Source: a bacterium (GTDB taxonomy: Bacteria; Bacillota; Clostridia; Lachnospirales; Lachnospiraceae). From it: a stretch of 44,471 nucleotides of DNA. A program made the position numbers and the translations under genes. A model generated the notes under the pieces. The model was not told where the DNA came from and did no database searches. It was given only the letters and a program-made list of their open reading frames with translations. Below are positions 17,936-25,031 of the stretch, one piece after another (within the stretch, counting starts at the first letter, position 1; each line of letters opens with the position of its first letter). The stretch lies in NCBI GenBank assembly GCA_023663725.1, contig JAMPGX010000002.1, positions 1 to 44,471 on the forward strand, given 5' to 3'.

Positions 17936-18015
17936 AGCCTTTCCGGTTCCATTCTGATTTCATGCGGGCTCTCTGGGGAATCCCCTCACCGACGCAATAC
18001 ATGAAAAAATTATAT

Positions 18016-18075
18016 TTATAGATAGAAAGGAATGGCTAATATGACATCTACCGCATATACACTTGTTCTCATCAT
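18016..18075 (-). CDS. Short leader ORF of the ABC-class ATPase gene
   Basis: A 19-codon frame (ATG at 18075, TAA at 18018-18016) begins about 43 bases after the predicted transcription start. AGAAGGGCGGTGG before the ATG gives a usable ribosome binding site. Its peptide starts MMRTSVYAV and ends IPFYL. Codons about 10-14 (GAT GTC ATA TTA GCC) are the very bases that would pair with the terminator arm, so ribosome position could decide termination. A role as a leader peptide is inferred; translation is unproven. Confidence 0.45.
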   Translation of the reverse strand: MMRTSVYAVDVILAIPFYL

Positions 18076-18136
18076 ATTAACCACCGCCCTTCTCTGTATG
18101 ATTGATTTTTTAATCTGTAGAATCATCATAGCATGA
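18041..18136 (+). CDS. Small hydrophobic peptide opposite the ATPase leader
   Basis: A 31-codon frame preceded by GAAAGGA at a good distance. The peptide is one hydrophobic helix: it starts MTSTAYTLVLIIL, continues with LLCMIDFLIC and ends RIIIA, like small membrane peptides and type I toxins. I see no convincing plus-strand promoter just upstream. A leader segment GTATGTCTTAGCC (17927-17939) can pair with GGCTAATATGACAT (18034-18047), which covers the start codon, so translation could be masked. The strong minus-strand promoter would produce an RNA antisense to the whole frame. It may instead be chance coding content of a regulatory leader. Confidence 0.4.
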   Translation: MTSTAYTLVLIILTTALLCMIDFLICRIIIA

Positions 18137-18211
18137 TTGTAAGGGAAAGTCAATTCCCATTTATCGGCTGGATTGCGCAGGTCAGTGAGTCACAGACATC
18201 CCTTTTCCGCG

Positions 18212-19726
18212 CTAAAATTCATGGGTGCGGAAAGGCGCCACCGGCAGGCCGTTTGTGCCAAAGAGTGTCACCTCCCCGTAGTTAGTCCACAGATATCTGG
18301 CCATGACAGCGTTTTCTATCTCCCCACAGGCCAAAAAGATCTTGTTTCCCTCCAGGATCACGATGTCCGCTTCCCTAAATACGCCGTCCGCGCCGGCCAG
18401 CTCAAAGCCGGATACCTTCTTTCCCTTGCAGATAAAACAGGTTCCCACATGGTCGAAGGTCAGCTCCATGCCACCCTTATGGTAGCGAAAATCCCGATAT
18501 ATGGGGCCAAATGCATCCTCCTCGGGAATCAGATGGTACACGCCGCACAGCGCCTGCAGCGCCAGTCTTTCCCCCACAGGCCTTTTGTTCTTGGGATGGA
18601 TCTCGTGGAACTGTCCGCAGTCGATAGCCACCGCGATGCCGGTATTGCGGATCATATCAAAGGCCCGCATCTGGCTCTCGCGAATGATGCACCAGCTCCT
18701 GGTATCAGGGTCGTGCTGGTATCTGTGCATGGGGAGCTGCACCATCAGAAACGGCAGCCTGTCGTCGTTCCAGTCCCGCCTCCACTGCTCGATCAATCCT
18801 GTGAACAGATCATAGTAATCCTGGGGCCTGTGGTCGTCGCTCTCCCCCTGATAATAGAGGAAGCCTCTGAGCGTGTAGGGGGCTACCCTTTTTAACATGG
18901 TTTCATACAGACCTGCTGGACGGGTGAAGTTGGCACAGTTCATGGGGCCGGGATAGCGGCAGGGGCCGATCAGCTCCTGTACTTTGTCAAAGGCCATCAT
19001 GGGCTCCCTTTCATAGATGGCGGCCGCCCGCCTGTCCCAGTCCTCCTGGTAGGCCTGATACTCCTGATAGTCTCTGATCTGCTCCGCCTCCGATTTGCGC
19101 ACGGCCTCCGAGTTCTCATAGTCCTCCACATAACTGCGTGTGGCCTGGCGGGACAGTATGGCCTCTCGGCTCATCCAGCAGCTTGCGGAGGTGCCGCCCC
19201 AATTGCAGCCGATGATGCCCACAGGGACCTGTAGCCGCTCTGCCAGCTCTCTGGCAAAATAAAAGCCCACGGCGGACCATTTCGCCGCCTCCTGTTCGCC
19301 GAACCGCTCCCAGCAGGAGGCTCTCTCTATCTCTTTGAAATCCGCTCCCTTATAAGCCTGCTTGGGCGTGTAATAATAGCGTATCAGAGGAAAGCTTCCG
19401 TTCTGCAGGATTTCTTTTCCCCCATCCGCGTCCTTCAACTCCAGCTCCATGTTGGACTGTCCTCCGGCCAGCCACACCTCGCCCACAGCAATGTCCGTAA
19501 ATCGGATATGTTCTTCACCGTCGTCGATGTCCATGTAGAGGCCCTCCGCGGCCTCACGCTCCGGCAGATAGGCCGTCCATCTCCCGCCGTGGCATAATGC
19601 GCGGGCATGGGAGTCTTCCAGAGATACCGTGATCTCTCGACCGTCCTCCCCCTCGCCAAACACGCATATTTTCTTGTGCCTCTGTAACACCATGTGGTTG
19701 CTGAATACTGCCGCCGCTCTTAACAT
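18212..19726 (-). CDS. Sialate O-acetylesterase-like carbohydrate esterase
   Basis: The 504-residue protein belongs to the SASA/CE6-like SGNH esterases. The catalytic Ser sits in GGQSNME (about residues 88-94), a Gly-Asn block in GIIGCNWGGTSASCW, and the C-terminal catalytic His is probably in FHEIHPKNK. Such enzymes remove O-acetyl groups from sialic acids or plant glycans so that other enzymes can degrade them. No signal peptide is seen, so it acts in the cytoplasm. The ATG at 19726 has AAAGGAG just upstream; the longer frame would cover the promoter. It has its own consensus promoter and no glycan-transport neighbours, so the exact substrate is unknown. Confidence 0.88.
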   Translation of the reverse strand: MLRAAAVFSNHMVLQRHKKICVFGEGEDGREITVSLEDSHARALCHGGRWTAYLPEREAAEGLYMDIDDGEEHIRFTDIAVGEVWLAGGQSNMELELKDADGGKEILQNGSFPLIRYYYTPKQAYKGADFKEIERASCWERFGEQEAAKWSAVGFYFARELAERLQVPVGIIGCNWGGTSASCWMSREAILSRQATRSYVEDYENSEAVRKSEAEQIRDYQEYQAYQEDWDRRAAAIYEREPMMAFDKVQELIGPCRYPGPMNCANFTRPAGLYETMLKRVAPYTLRGFLYYQGESDDHRPQDYYDLFTGLIEQWRRDWNDDRLPFLMVQLPMHRYQHDPDTRSWCIIRESQMRAFDMIRNTGIAVAIDCGQFHEIHPKNKRPVGERLALQALCGVYHLIPEEDAFGPIYRDFRYHKGGMELTFDHVGTCFICKGKKVSGFELAGADGVFREADIVILEGNKIFLACGEIENAVMARYLWTNYGEVTLFGTNGLPVAPFRTHEF

Positions 19727-19766
19727 TTTATCTCTCCTTTGCCGGGATATCGTCTCTTCTTTTCTC

Positions 19767-19795
19767 ATTATATTTTTCAGGGAATTATCTGTCAA
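19767..19795 (-). promoter_or_regulatory. Consensus promoter of the esterase gene
   Basis: On the minus strand TTGACA (19795-19790) and TATAAT (19772-19767) are 17 bp apart, a perfect sigma-A consensus. Confidence 0.85.
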
Positions 19796-19825
19796 GCGTC
19801 GCCGGACGGCAGGACAAACTTTTCC

Positions 19826-19854
19826 TTGACTTTTCGGTTCCTCTATGCTACTGT
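19826..19854 (+). promoter_or_regulatory. Candidate promoter of the Rpn-like gene
   Basis: TTGACT (19826-19831) and TACTGT (19849-19854) are 17 bp apart, diverging from the esterase promoter. The leader to 20046 would be about 185 bases with no other structure that I can name. Confidence 0.5.
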
Positions 19855-20045
19855 TAGTGCAAAGCAAATGATTTCCAGGGGAGTACCCCTTTAAGCGGCT
19901 TTGCCGCATCTGATGAACATCTTTGTTCTCTTAGTCAGGAATCCTGCTTTTACTATCCCAAGAAACAAGTATCAATACGGCAGGAGAAGAGAGCAGGGCG
20001 GACATCCTTTCCTTTTTTCTGCACTGTGCACGAGGAGGAATATGG

Positions 20046-20993
20046 ATGAACGATGGAGCACGAACCCCGTTGGAAGAGTTAAATCTGACAGATCGGTTTC
20101 TGTTTGCGGAGACGATGGATGAGCCGGAAGCTTATGAGGCCATGGTGGGAATTCTGCTGGGGGATGAGATCAGGCTGGCAGGGTATCCTCAGACGGAGAA
20201 GGAATTGCGGGTGTCGCCTGGATTGCGGGCCGTGAGGTTGGATGTGGTGAGCATGGACTCGGGTGGTCGGATCTATTTCACGGAGATGCAGAAGACGGAC
20301 ACGGGGAACTTGCTGAAGAGGAGCCGCTATTATCAGGCTCAGCTGGATGTGTCTCTGCTGGAGCCGGGGTGCAGTGATTTCAATCGGCTGAATGATAGTT
20401 GTCTGGTTCTGGTGGCGCCCTTTGATTTGTTTGGATACGGACTGTACCGGTATACCTTTCGGGGGCAGTGTCAGGAGGTGCCGGAGCTTGTGCTGCCGGA
20501 CGGTGCAGATAGAGTATTTATCAACACATATGGGACCAACAGGGAAGCTTTTTCACAGGAGTTTCTGGACCTCATGGAGTACATCAACGATACCAGAGAC
20601 GAGGTGGGAGCCCGAAGCGAAAGCGCCCGTCTGCAAGCGATCTGTAATCGCGTGGAGAGGGTGCGGCGCTCGGAGAAATGTGGGGTGAAGTATATGCAGA
20701 GATGGGAAGAGATCGAATACGCCAGGCAGGACGCATATGCGGAGGGACGGAGCGAAGGACGCAGCGCAGGATGGAGTGAAGGCCGCAGCGCAGGGCGGAG
20801 TGAAGGCCGTATGTCGGAGGTGATCCGCGCAGTCTGTAAGAAGCTGGTCAAGGGAAAGGACATGGCACAGATCGCGGATGAGTTGGAGAAAGAGCCGGAG
20901 GACATCGCCCAGATTTGTCGGGTGGCGGAGCGCTATGCTCCGGCATATGACGCGGATGCGATCTGTCGGGAACTGCTTGGAGATGCGGTGTAA
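20046..20993 (+). CDS. Rpn/PD-(D/E)XK nuclease-family protein
   Basis: The 315-residue protein matches the Rpn/PF12784 group of PD-(D/E)XK nuclease-like proteins. The core at residues about 12-150 shows the usual start (LEELNLTDRFLFAETM) and the nuclease signature RLDVVSMDSGGRIYFTEMQ, with the acidic residues and the Glu-x-Gln triad position. Homologous Rpn proteins promote RecA-independent recombination; many copies may be defence or transposase-derived. A linker of eight-residue Ser-Glu-Gly-Arg repeats (236-255) leads to a helical C-terminal domain. GAGGAGG seven bases before the ATG supports the start at 20046. It is a single gene, possibly with the HAD gene 97 bases downstream. Confidence 0.85.
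   Translation: MNDGARTPLEELNLTDRFLFAETMDEPEAYEAMVGILLGDEIRLAGYPQTEKELRVSPGLRAVRLDVVSMDSGGRIYFTEMQKTDTGNLLKRSRYYQAQLDVSLLEPGCSDFNRLNDSCLVLVAPFDLFGYGLYRYTFRGQCQEVPELVLPDGADRVFINTYGTNREAFSQEFLDLMEYINDTRDEVGARSESARLQAICNRVERVRRSEKCGVKYMQRWEEIEYARQDAYAEGRSEGRSAGWSEGRSAGRSEGRMSEVIRAVCKKLVKGKDMAQIADELEKEPEDIAQICRVAERYAPAYDADAICRELLGDAV
20751..20810 (+). repeat. In-frame 24-bp repeats in the Rpn-like gene
   Basis: Two and a half copies of a 24-bp unit encode SEGRSAG(W/R) octapeptides (20751-20774, 20775-20798, then SEGR to 20810). Such repeats can change in number by slippage or recombination and vary the spacing between the nuclease core and the C-terminal helices. Confidence 0.8.
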
Positions 20994-21090
20994 GGCACCA
21001 GAGGATGCGGTCGGAGTACAGACCTATAGTAAGTGCCGGAGCCAGAAGCAGGAGGTTTGCGGACCGTTCAGAGAGAAGGAGAACCGACGA

Positions 21091-21741
21091 ATGTGGACAG
21101 ATACAGTGATTTTTGATATGGATGGCACATTGATAGACACCGAGAAATATTACCGGATATTCTGGCCGATGGCGCTTCGGGAGTTCGGCTATGAGATGAC
21201 GGACGAACAGGCGCTGTCCATGCGCAGTCTGGGGCGTCCCTTTGCCCCTGCACGGCTCAGGGAGATGTTTGGCCCAGAGTTGGACTATCAGGCGGTGCGG
21301 GAGCGGCGCAAGGCGCTGATGGAGGAGCGTCTGGAGCGGGAGGAGATTGAGCTTAGGCCCGGCGCTCTGGAATTGTTGTCATGGCTAAGGCAGCAGGGGA
21401 TAAGAAGCGCCATTGCTACCGCCACAGATATGCAGCGGACGGAGAAATATCTGGGAGGTCTGGGGATTCGGGATTATTTTGATCGGGTGATCTCCGCCAC
21501 TATGGTCAAGGAGGGCAAGCCGTCGCCGGATATCTATCTCTATGCCTGCGAACAGCTCGGCCGCAGGCCGAAGGAGTGCATGGCGGTGGAGGATTCCCCC
21601 AATGGAGTGCTCAGCGCGGCTCGGGCGGGCTGCAGAGTGGTGATGGTGCCAGACCAGACACAGCCGGAGGCGGAGCTGGAGAGGCTCTTGTATGCCAGAG
21701 TAAATCGGCTGGATGAGATTATTGGGCTGTTCACAAGGTAA
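21091..21741 (+). CDS. HAD-superfamily hydrolase (beta-PGM-like)
   Basis: The 216-residue protein is a subfamily I HAD phosphatase or mutase. Motif I is DMDGTLIDTE at residues about 9-18, with the first Asp as nucleophile. Motif II is the Thr-containing AIATATD region, motif III the Lys in KEGKPSPDIY, and motif IV the VEDSPNG near residue 166. A helical cap lies between motifs I and II, as in beta-phosphoglucomutase. Its substrate is probably a sugar phosphate, which cannot be fixed from sequence. The ATG at 21091 has AGAAGGAGA upstream; the much longer open frame begins inside the previous gene and is not used. Confidence 0.92.
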   Translation: MWTDTVIFDMDGTLIDTEKYYRIFWPMALREFGYEMTDEQALSMRSLGRPFAPARLREMFGPELDYQAVRERRKALMEERLEREEIELRPGALELLSWLRQQGIRSAIATATDMQRTEKYLGGLGIRDYFDRVISATMVKEGKPSPDIYLYACEQLGRRPKECMAVEDSPNGVLSAARAGCRVVMVPDQTQPEAELERLLYARVNRLDEIIGLFTR

Positions 21742-21785
21742 TGTGACAGCCCCTGTTTTTCTGCCGTTTTCATCTGAAACCACTA

Positions 21786-21814
21786 TTGCAATTCCGCCTC
21801 CGCTGTGATATTAT
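21786..21814 (+). promoter_or_regulatory. Promoter of the ptb-buk operon
   Basis: TTGCAA (21786-21791) and TATTAT (21809-21814) are 17 bp apart, with about 90 bases of leader before ptb. Confidence 0.65.
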
Positions 21815-21910
21815 TTTAGCGATAGCGTTGCGGGACGCAGCGCAGAAAACAGAACCGAAAGAGGGATTGCGGCTGCTCTCGGATAAGAGGCCGCAGGAAA
21901 GGAAGAGCAT

Positions 21911-22825
21911 ATGAGATTCGATGATATTATCGACAAGGTGAATCAATGCAGCAAAAAGAAAATGTCCGTGGCGGCAGCTCAGGATGAGGCAGTGCTGCAT
22001 GCTGTGTGGGAGGCCAAGAAGCGGGGCATTGCGGATGCCGTTCTGGTGGGTGATGAGGCCAGGATTCGTGAGATTGCGGCAGAGATGGGTATGGATCTGA
22101 CGGAGTATGAGATCATTGACGAGCCGGATATGACCCAGGCGGCATTAAAGGCCGTGAAGCTGGCCCATGAGGGCGTGGTGGATATGTATATGAAAGGACT
22201 GGTGGATACCAAGAATTTCCTGAAGAGCGTACTGGATAAGGAAGTGGGCCTGCGCACAGGTAATCCTCTGTCCCACGTGGCGGTGTTTGAGGTGCCTGGT
22301 ATTCCGCAGCTTCTATTTCTGACAGATGTGGCCTTTATTACCTATCCTACGCTGGAGGATAAGGTACATATCATCAACAATACCGTGCCCGTGGCCAGAG
22401 CCTGCGGCGTGGAGTGTCCCAAGGTGGCTCCGCTGGCGGCAGTGGAGGTGGTCAATCCCAAGATGCAGGTGACGCTGGATGCGGCGGAACTGACTCGTAT
22501 GAACGAGGCGGGAGAGATCACCGGTTGCATCGTGGACGGTCCTCTGTCTCTGGATCTGGCAATTGATCCCGAGGCGGCCAAGCATAAGGGCGCAACTGAC
22601 CGCAGGATACAGGGAGATGCGGATATCCTGCTCTTCTCGGATATCCATGCGGGCAACAATGTGTATAAGACCATTGTACATATGACCAAGGCGGAAAATG
22701 GCTGTATTCTGACGGGAACCAAGGTGCCGGTGATCCTGACCAGCCGCTCTGATACCTTTGAGACCAAGGTGAATTCTATCGCTCTGGCGGCAGTGGTAGC
22801 TGAGGAGATGGCCAAGGGGGTATAA
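21911..22825 (+). CDS. ptb: Phosphate butyryltransferase
   Basis: The 304-residue enzyme converts butyryl-CoA and phosphate to butyryl phosphate and CoA, the first step of the butyrate kinase route. The family's Ptb/Pta core is seen throughout, with the conserved MYMKGLVDTKNFLKSVL stretch, the FLTDVAFITYPTLEDK block, and the C-terminal NVYKTIVHMTKAENG. Length is typical of clostridial Ptb (about 300). AGGAAAGGAAG precedes the ATG. It shares a transcript with buk and a 48-codon frame between them, and has its own promoter. It shows that butyrate can be made with ATP gain rather than only by CoA transfer. Confidence 0.95.
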   Translation: MRFDDIIDKVNQCSKKKMSVAAAQDEAVLHAVWEAKKRGIADAVLVGDEARIREIAAEMGMDLTEYEIIDEPDMTQAALKAVKLAHEGVVDMYMKGLVDTKNFLKSVLDKEVGLRTGNPLSHVAVFEVPGIPQLLFLTDVAFITYPTLEDKVHIINNTVPVARACGVECPKVAPLAAVEVVNPKMQVTLDAAELTRMNEAGEITGCIVDGPLSLDLAIDPEAAKHKGATDRRIQGDADILLFSDIHAGNNVYKTIVHMTKAENGCILTGTKVPVILTSRSDTFETKVNSIALAAVVAEEMAKGV

Positions 22826-22829
22826 GGCT

Positions 22830-22976
22830 GTGGAGTTTATTGTGGAGGCTGTCCTGGAGGCGGCCGGAGAGATAGTCTCCGGAGCCATCGACGCCGCTGT
22901 GGTATCTCATAAAGAGAAGAAACGACAAAAAGAGCAGGAGGAAGAAAGAAATGGCAGTGAAGAGCTTGATCATTAA
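22830..22976 (+). CDS. Small ORF between ptb and buk
   Basis: A GTG-started frame of 48 codons opens four bases after the ptb stop, with AAGGGGG nine bases upstream, and ends 26 bases inside buk. The peptide starts [18 protein letters not shown], an amphipathic helix, and continues with a very basic then acidic tail ([13 protein letters not shown]). This head resembles small anonymous Firmicutes proteins with FIVEL-type repeats. Its position gives coupling of ptb and buk translation. It may be a real small protein or only the coupling device; codon use and placement favour real coding. Confidence 0.55.
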   Translation: MEFIVEAVLEAAGEIVSGAIDAAVVSHKEKKRQKEQEEERNGSEELDH

Positions 22977-24018
22977 CCCTGGTTCCACTTCCACCAAGAT
23001 CGGTGTGTTTGAGGATGAGAACCTGTTGTTTGAAGAGACACTCAGACATTCCACAGAGGAGATCAGTCAGTATGCCTCTATCGTGGATCAGAAGGATTTC
23101 CGTAAGAAGATTATTACGGACCTGCTGGAGGAAAAGAATTTTGATATCAGATCCCTCAATGTAGTGGTGGGACGGGGCGGTATGTTAAAACCCATTCCCG
23201 GCGGCACCTATGCTGTTACGGATGAATTGCTTGCGGATCTGAAGCTTGGCGTACAGGGACAGCACGCCTCCAATCTGGGCGGCATTCTGGCCAGGGAGAT
23301 CGGTGATTCCATCGGCGTTCCCTCCTATATTGTGGATCCGGTGGTGGTGGATGAACTGATGCCTATCGCCAGATATTCCGGTGTGCCGGAGCTGCCTCGC
23401 ACCAGCGTGTTCCACGCGCTGAATCAGAAGGCGGTGGCCAAGAGATACGCCAGGGAGATTGGTAAGCCCTATGAATCTCTGCATCTGATTGTAGTGCATA
23501 TGGGCGGCGGCGTATCTGTGGGTGCGCATGAGTACGGTAAGGTCATAGATGTGTTCAACGCGTTGGACGGTGACGGTGCATTCTCACCTGAGCGTGCGGG
23601 CGCTGTGCCCAGCGGTGCGCTGATTAAGATGTGTTACAGCGGACAGTACAGTGAGAAAGAGGTATATGGCAAGGTCGTGGGTAAGGGCGGCTTCAATGCT
23701 TACCTGGGCACCAATGATATGCGCGAGGTGACGAAGCGCGCCAATGAGGGGGATGCAAAAGCAGCGGAGGCTAAGCAGGCATTCCTGCTGCAGGTAGCCA
23801 AGGATATCGGTTCCATGGCTTGTGTGTTAAACGGCAAGGTAGATCAGATCATTCTTACCGGCGGTATCGCCTATGGCGCTGACGTATGTGACGCTCTGAA
23901 GGAGAGAGCTGGCTGGATCGCCCCCGTCACCGTGTATCCCGGCGAGGATGAGCTGCTGGCGCTGGCCCAGGGAGCGCTCAGGGTATTGAGCGGCGAGGAG
24001 CAGGTTATGAATTATTGA
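22951..24018 (+). CDS. buk: Butyrate kinase
   Basis: The 355-residue enzyme transfers phosphate from butyryl phosphate to ADP, giving butyrate and ATP, and completes the pathway started by Ptb. It is an acetate/propionate-type kinase of the ASKHA fold. It shows the phosphate-1 loop [12 protein letters not shown], the [11 protein letters not shown] stretch, and the ILTGGIAYG adenosine motif. AGGAGGAAGAAAGA precedes the ATG, within the end of the small ORF. Length equals that of clostridial Buk1/2. A strong terminator follows at 24049, so the operon ends here. Confidence 0.96.
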   Translation: MAVKSLIINPGSTSTKIGVFEDENLLFEETLRHSTEEISQYASIVDQKDFRKKIITDLLEEKNFDIRSLNVVVGRGGMLKPIPGGTYAVTDELLADLKLGVQGQHASNLGGILAREIGDSIGVPSYIVDPVVVDELMPIARYSGVPELPRTSVFHALNQKAVAKRYAREIGKPYESLHLIVVHMGGGVSVGAHEYGKVIDVFNALDGDGAFSPERAGAVPSGALIKMCYSGQYSEKEVYGKVVGKGGFNAYLGTNDMREVTKRANEGDAKAAEAKQAFLLQVAKDIGSMACVLNGKVDQIILTGGIAYGADVCDALKERAGWIAPVTVYPGEDELLALAQGALRVLSGEEQVMNY

Positions 24019-24048
24019 TTTTCACGGCAAACTGTGTTTTGATCAGGT

Positions 24049-24083
24049 GTCCGCTTCTGCAGTTAGGCAGAGGCGGACTTTTT
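24049..24083 (+). terminator. Terminator of the ptb-buk operon
   Basis: GTCCGCTTCTGC (24049-24060) pairs with GCAGAGGCGGAC (24067-24078), with one G-T pair and a six-base loop, followed by five T residues. It abuts the araC stop codon. Confidence 0.9.
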
Positions 24084-24906
24084 ATAATACTTCAGGGTGT
24101 TTGCGATACTCTTTGGGGGAAAGTCCATATACATTCCGGAACAGATCTCTGAAATAATTGTTATCCTGGAAACCGCATTCACGGGAAATATCCGCGACGG
24201 AATGGCTGGTGGTCAGCAGGGCGGTCTGCGCATGCTTCAGGCGCACATAATTCAGATATTCCTTAAAGCCTGCTCCGGTGACCAGCTTGAATTTCTTGCT
24301 GAAATAGGTGGGGCTTAAGGCGGCTATCTCAGCAAGCTCCTCCAGAGTCAACTGTTTGTCATAATTCTGGTAGATATAGCGCGTAGCCCTCTGAATGTCC
24401 GCATCCTGAACATTGATCAGCTCAGATTCCGCCTGGTACATGACAGAATGTCTGGCCAGAAAAAGTAAGAATTGCTGCAGATAGCAGGAGGTAAAGCCGT
24501 CGGAATATTCGTCCAGGCCAACGGATTCCGAGAGCATACGCAGGAGCAGATCTGAGTAATCGCCCAAGTAAAGGCTGGGGATGCTGCCGACATAGGAGGA
24601 TGTCTCGCCGATCACATCATGCAGGAGAAAGGACTTTTTAAATAAGATATGAATGATTTCGTAGTTCGCATCGGGATAATGCCGAGAGTGGTGCATTACG
24701 CCGGGAGTGATGAATGCCAGGTCGCCCTTGCCCAGTTCATGGATCTGGTCCTGAAGCAGAAAACGACATTTGCCCGATAACGGACAGAAGATCTCATAGA
24801 AGTTGTGATAATGGCTTGGGCGCAGGGGAGTGTTATCAGAACGCTTTCTTCGGTATATTGTGATCTTGTTGATGTTATGATATCCTGCTGGCTTAGATGG
24901 GGTCAT
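24082..24906 (-). CDS. AraC-family transcriptional regulator
   Basis: The 274-residue protein has an N-terminal cupin-like sensing domain (residues about 20-105, with HYHNFYEIF and GDLAFITPGVMHHS) and a C-terminal double HTH of AraC type (175-272), with LTLEELAEIAALSPTYFSKKFK and the closing FQDNNYFRDLFRNVYGLSPKEYRK. It should bind a sugar or related ligand and activate nearby genes. It is downstream of and codirectional with uxaC, separated by a terminator, so uxaC or other uronate genes are reasonable targets. That is an inference from location. Confidence 0.9.
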   Translation of the reverse strand: MTPSKPAGYHNINKITIYRRKRSDNTPLRPSHYHNFYEIFCPLSGKCRFLLQDQIHELGKGDLAFITPGVMHHSRHYPDANYEIIHILFKKSFLLHDVIGETSSYVGSIPSLYLGDYSDLLLRMLSESVGLDEYSDGFTSCYLQQFLLFLARHSVMYQAESELINVQDADIQRATRYIYQNYDKQLTLEELAEIAALSPTYFSKKFKLVTGAGFKEYLNYVRLKHAQTALLTTSHSVADISRECGFQDNNYFRDLFRNVYGLSPKEYRKHPEVL

Positions 24907-24966
24907 GTTTTCCTCTTTTCCTCATATCACCGGTTAAACCTGCGATATTTCCGCAACGGATTCTCT

Positions 24967-25003
24967 AAAAAGGGATCAGGCTCCATCAGGAGACCTGACC
25001 CCT
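24967..25003 (-). terminator. Terminator after uxaC
   Basis: On the minus strand GGGGTCAGG (25002-24994) pairs with CCTGATCCC (24980-24972), one pair being G-T, followed by five T residues. It separates uxaC from the araC gene. Confidence 0.8.
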
Positions 25004-25031
25004 AGAATTGATTACATAAAAGCAACGCAGT

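Larger units (their letters stand above)
17777..18153 (-). promoter_or_regulatory. Attenuator-type leader and promoter of the ABC-class ATPase gene
   Basis: On the minus strand TTGACT (18153-18148) and TATGAT (18130-18125) are 17 bp apart, giving a start near 18118 and a 343-nt leader. A terminator with a 9-bp stem AAGACATAC/GTATGTCTT and a T run lies at 17935-17906. Upstream, ATGTC-ATA-TTAGCC (18047-18034) can pair with GGCTAAGACAT (17939-17929), which includes the left arm of the terminator. The pairing is 11 bp with a three-base bulge and would prevent terminator formation. The antiterminator segment lies inside a 19-codon leader ORF (18075-18016). The elements are visible; how they work is inferred. 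No known riboswitch consensus was recognised. Confidence 0.65.

Noticed and set aside
17911-18120. Known riboswitch class in the ATPase leader
   Set aside because: I compared the leader by eye with fluoride, manganese, cobalamin, guanidine, c-di-AMP and other consensus patterns and found no match; a covariance search would be needed to exclude it fully.
20878-21090. Extended start for the HAD gene inside the Rpn-like gene
   Set aside because: The conserved protein begins at 21091 with a good ribosome binding site; the upstream part is out-of-frame overlap with the previous gene.
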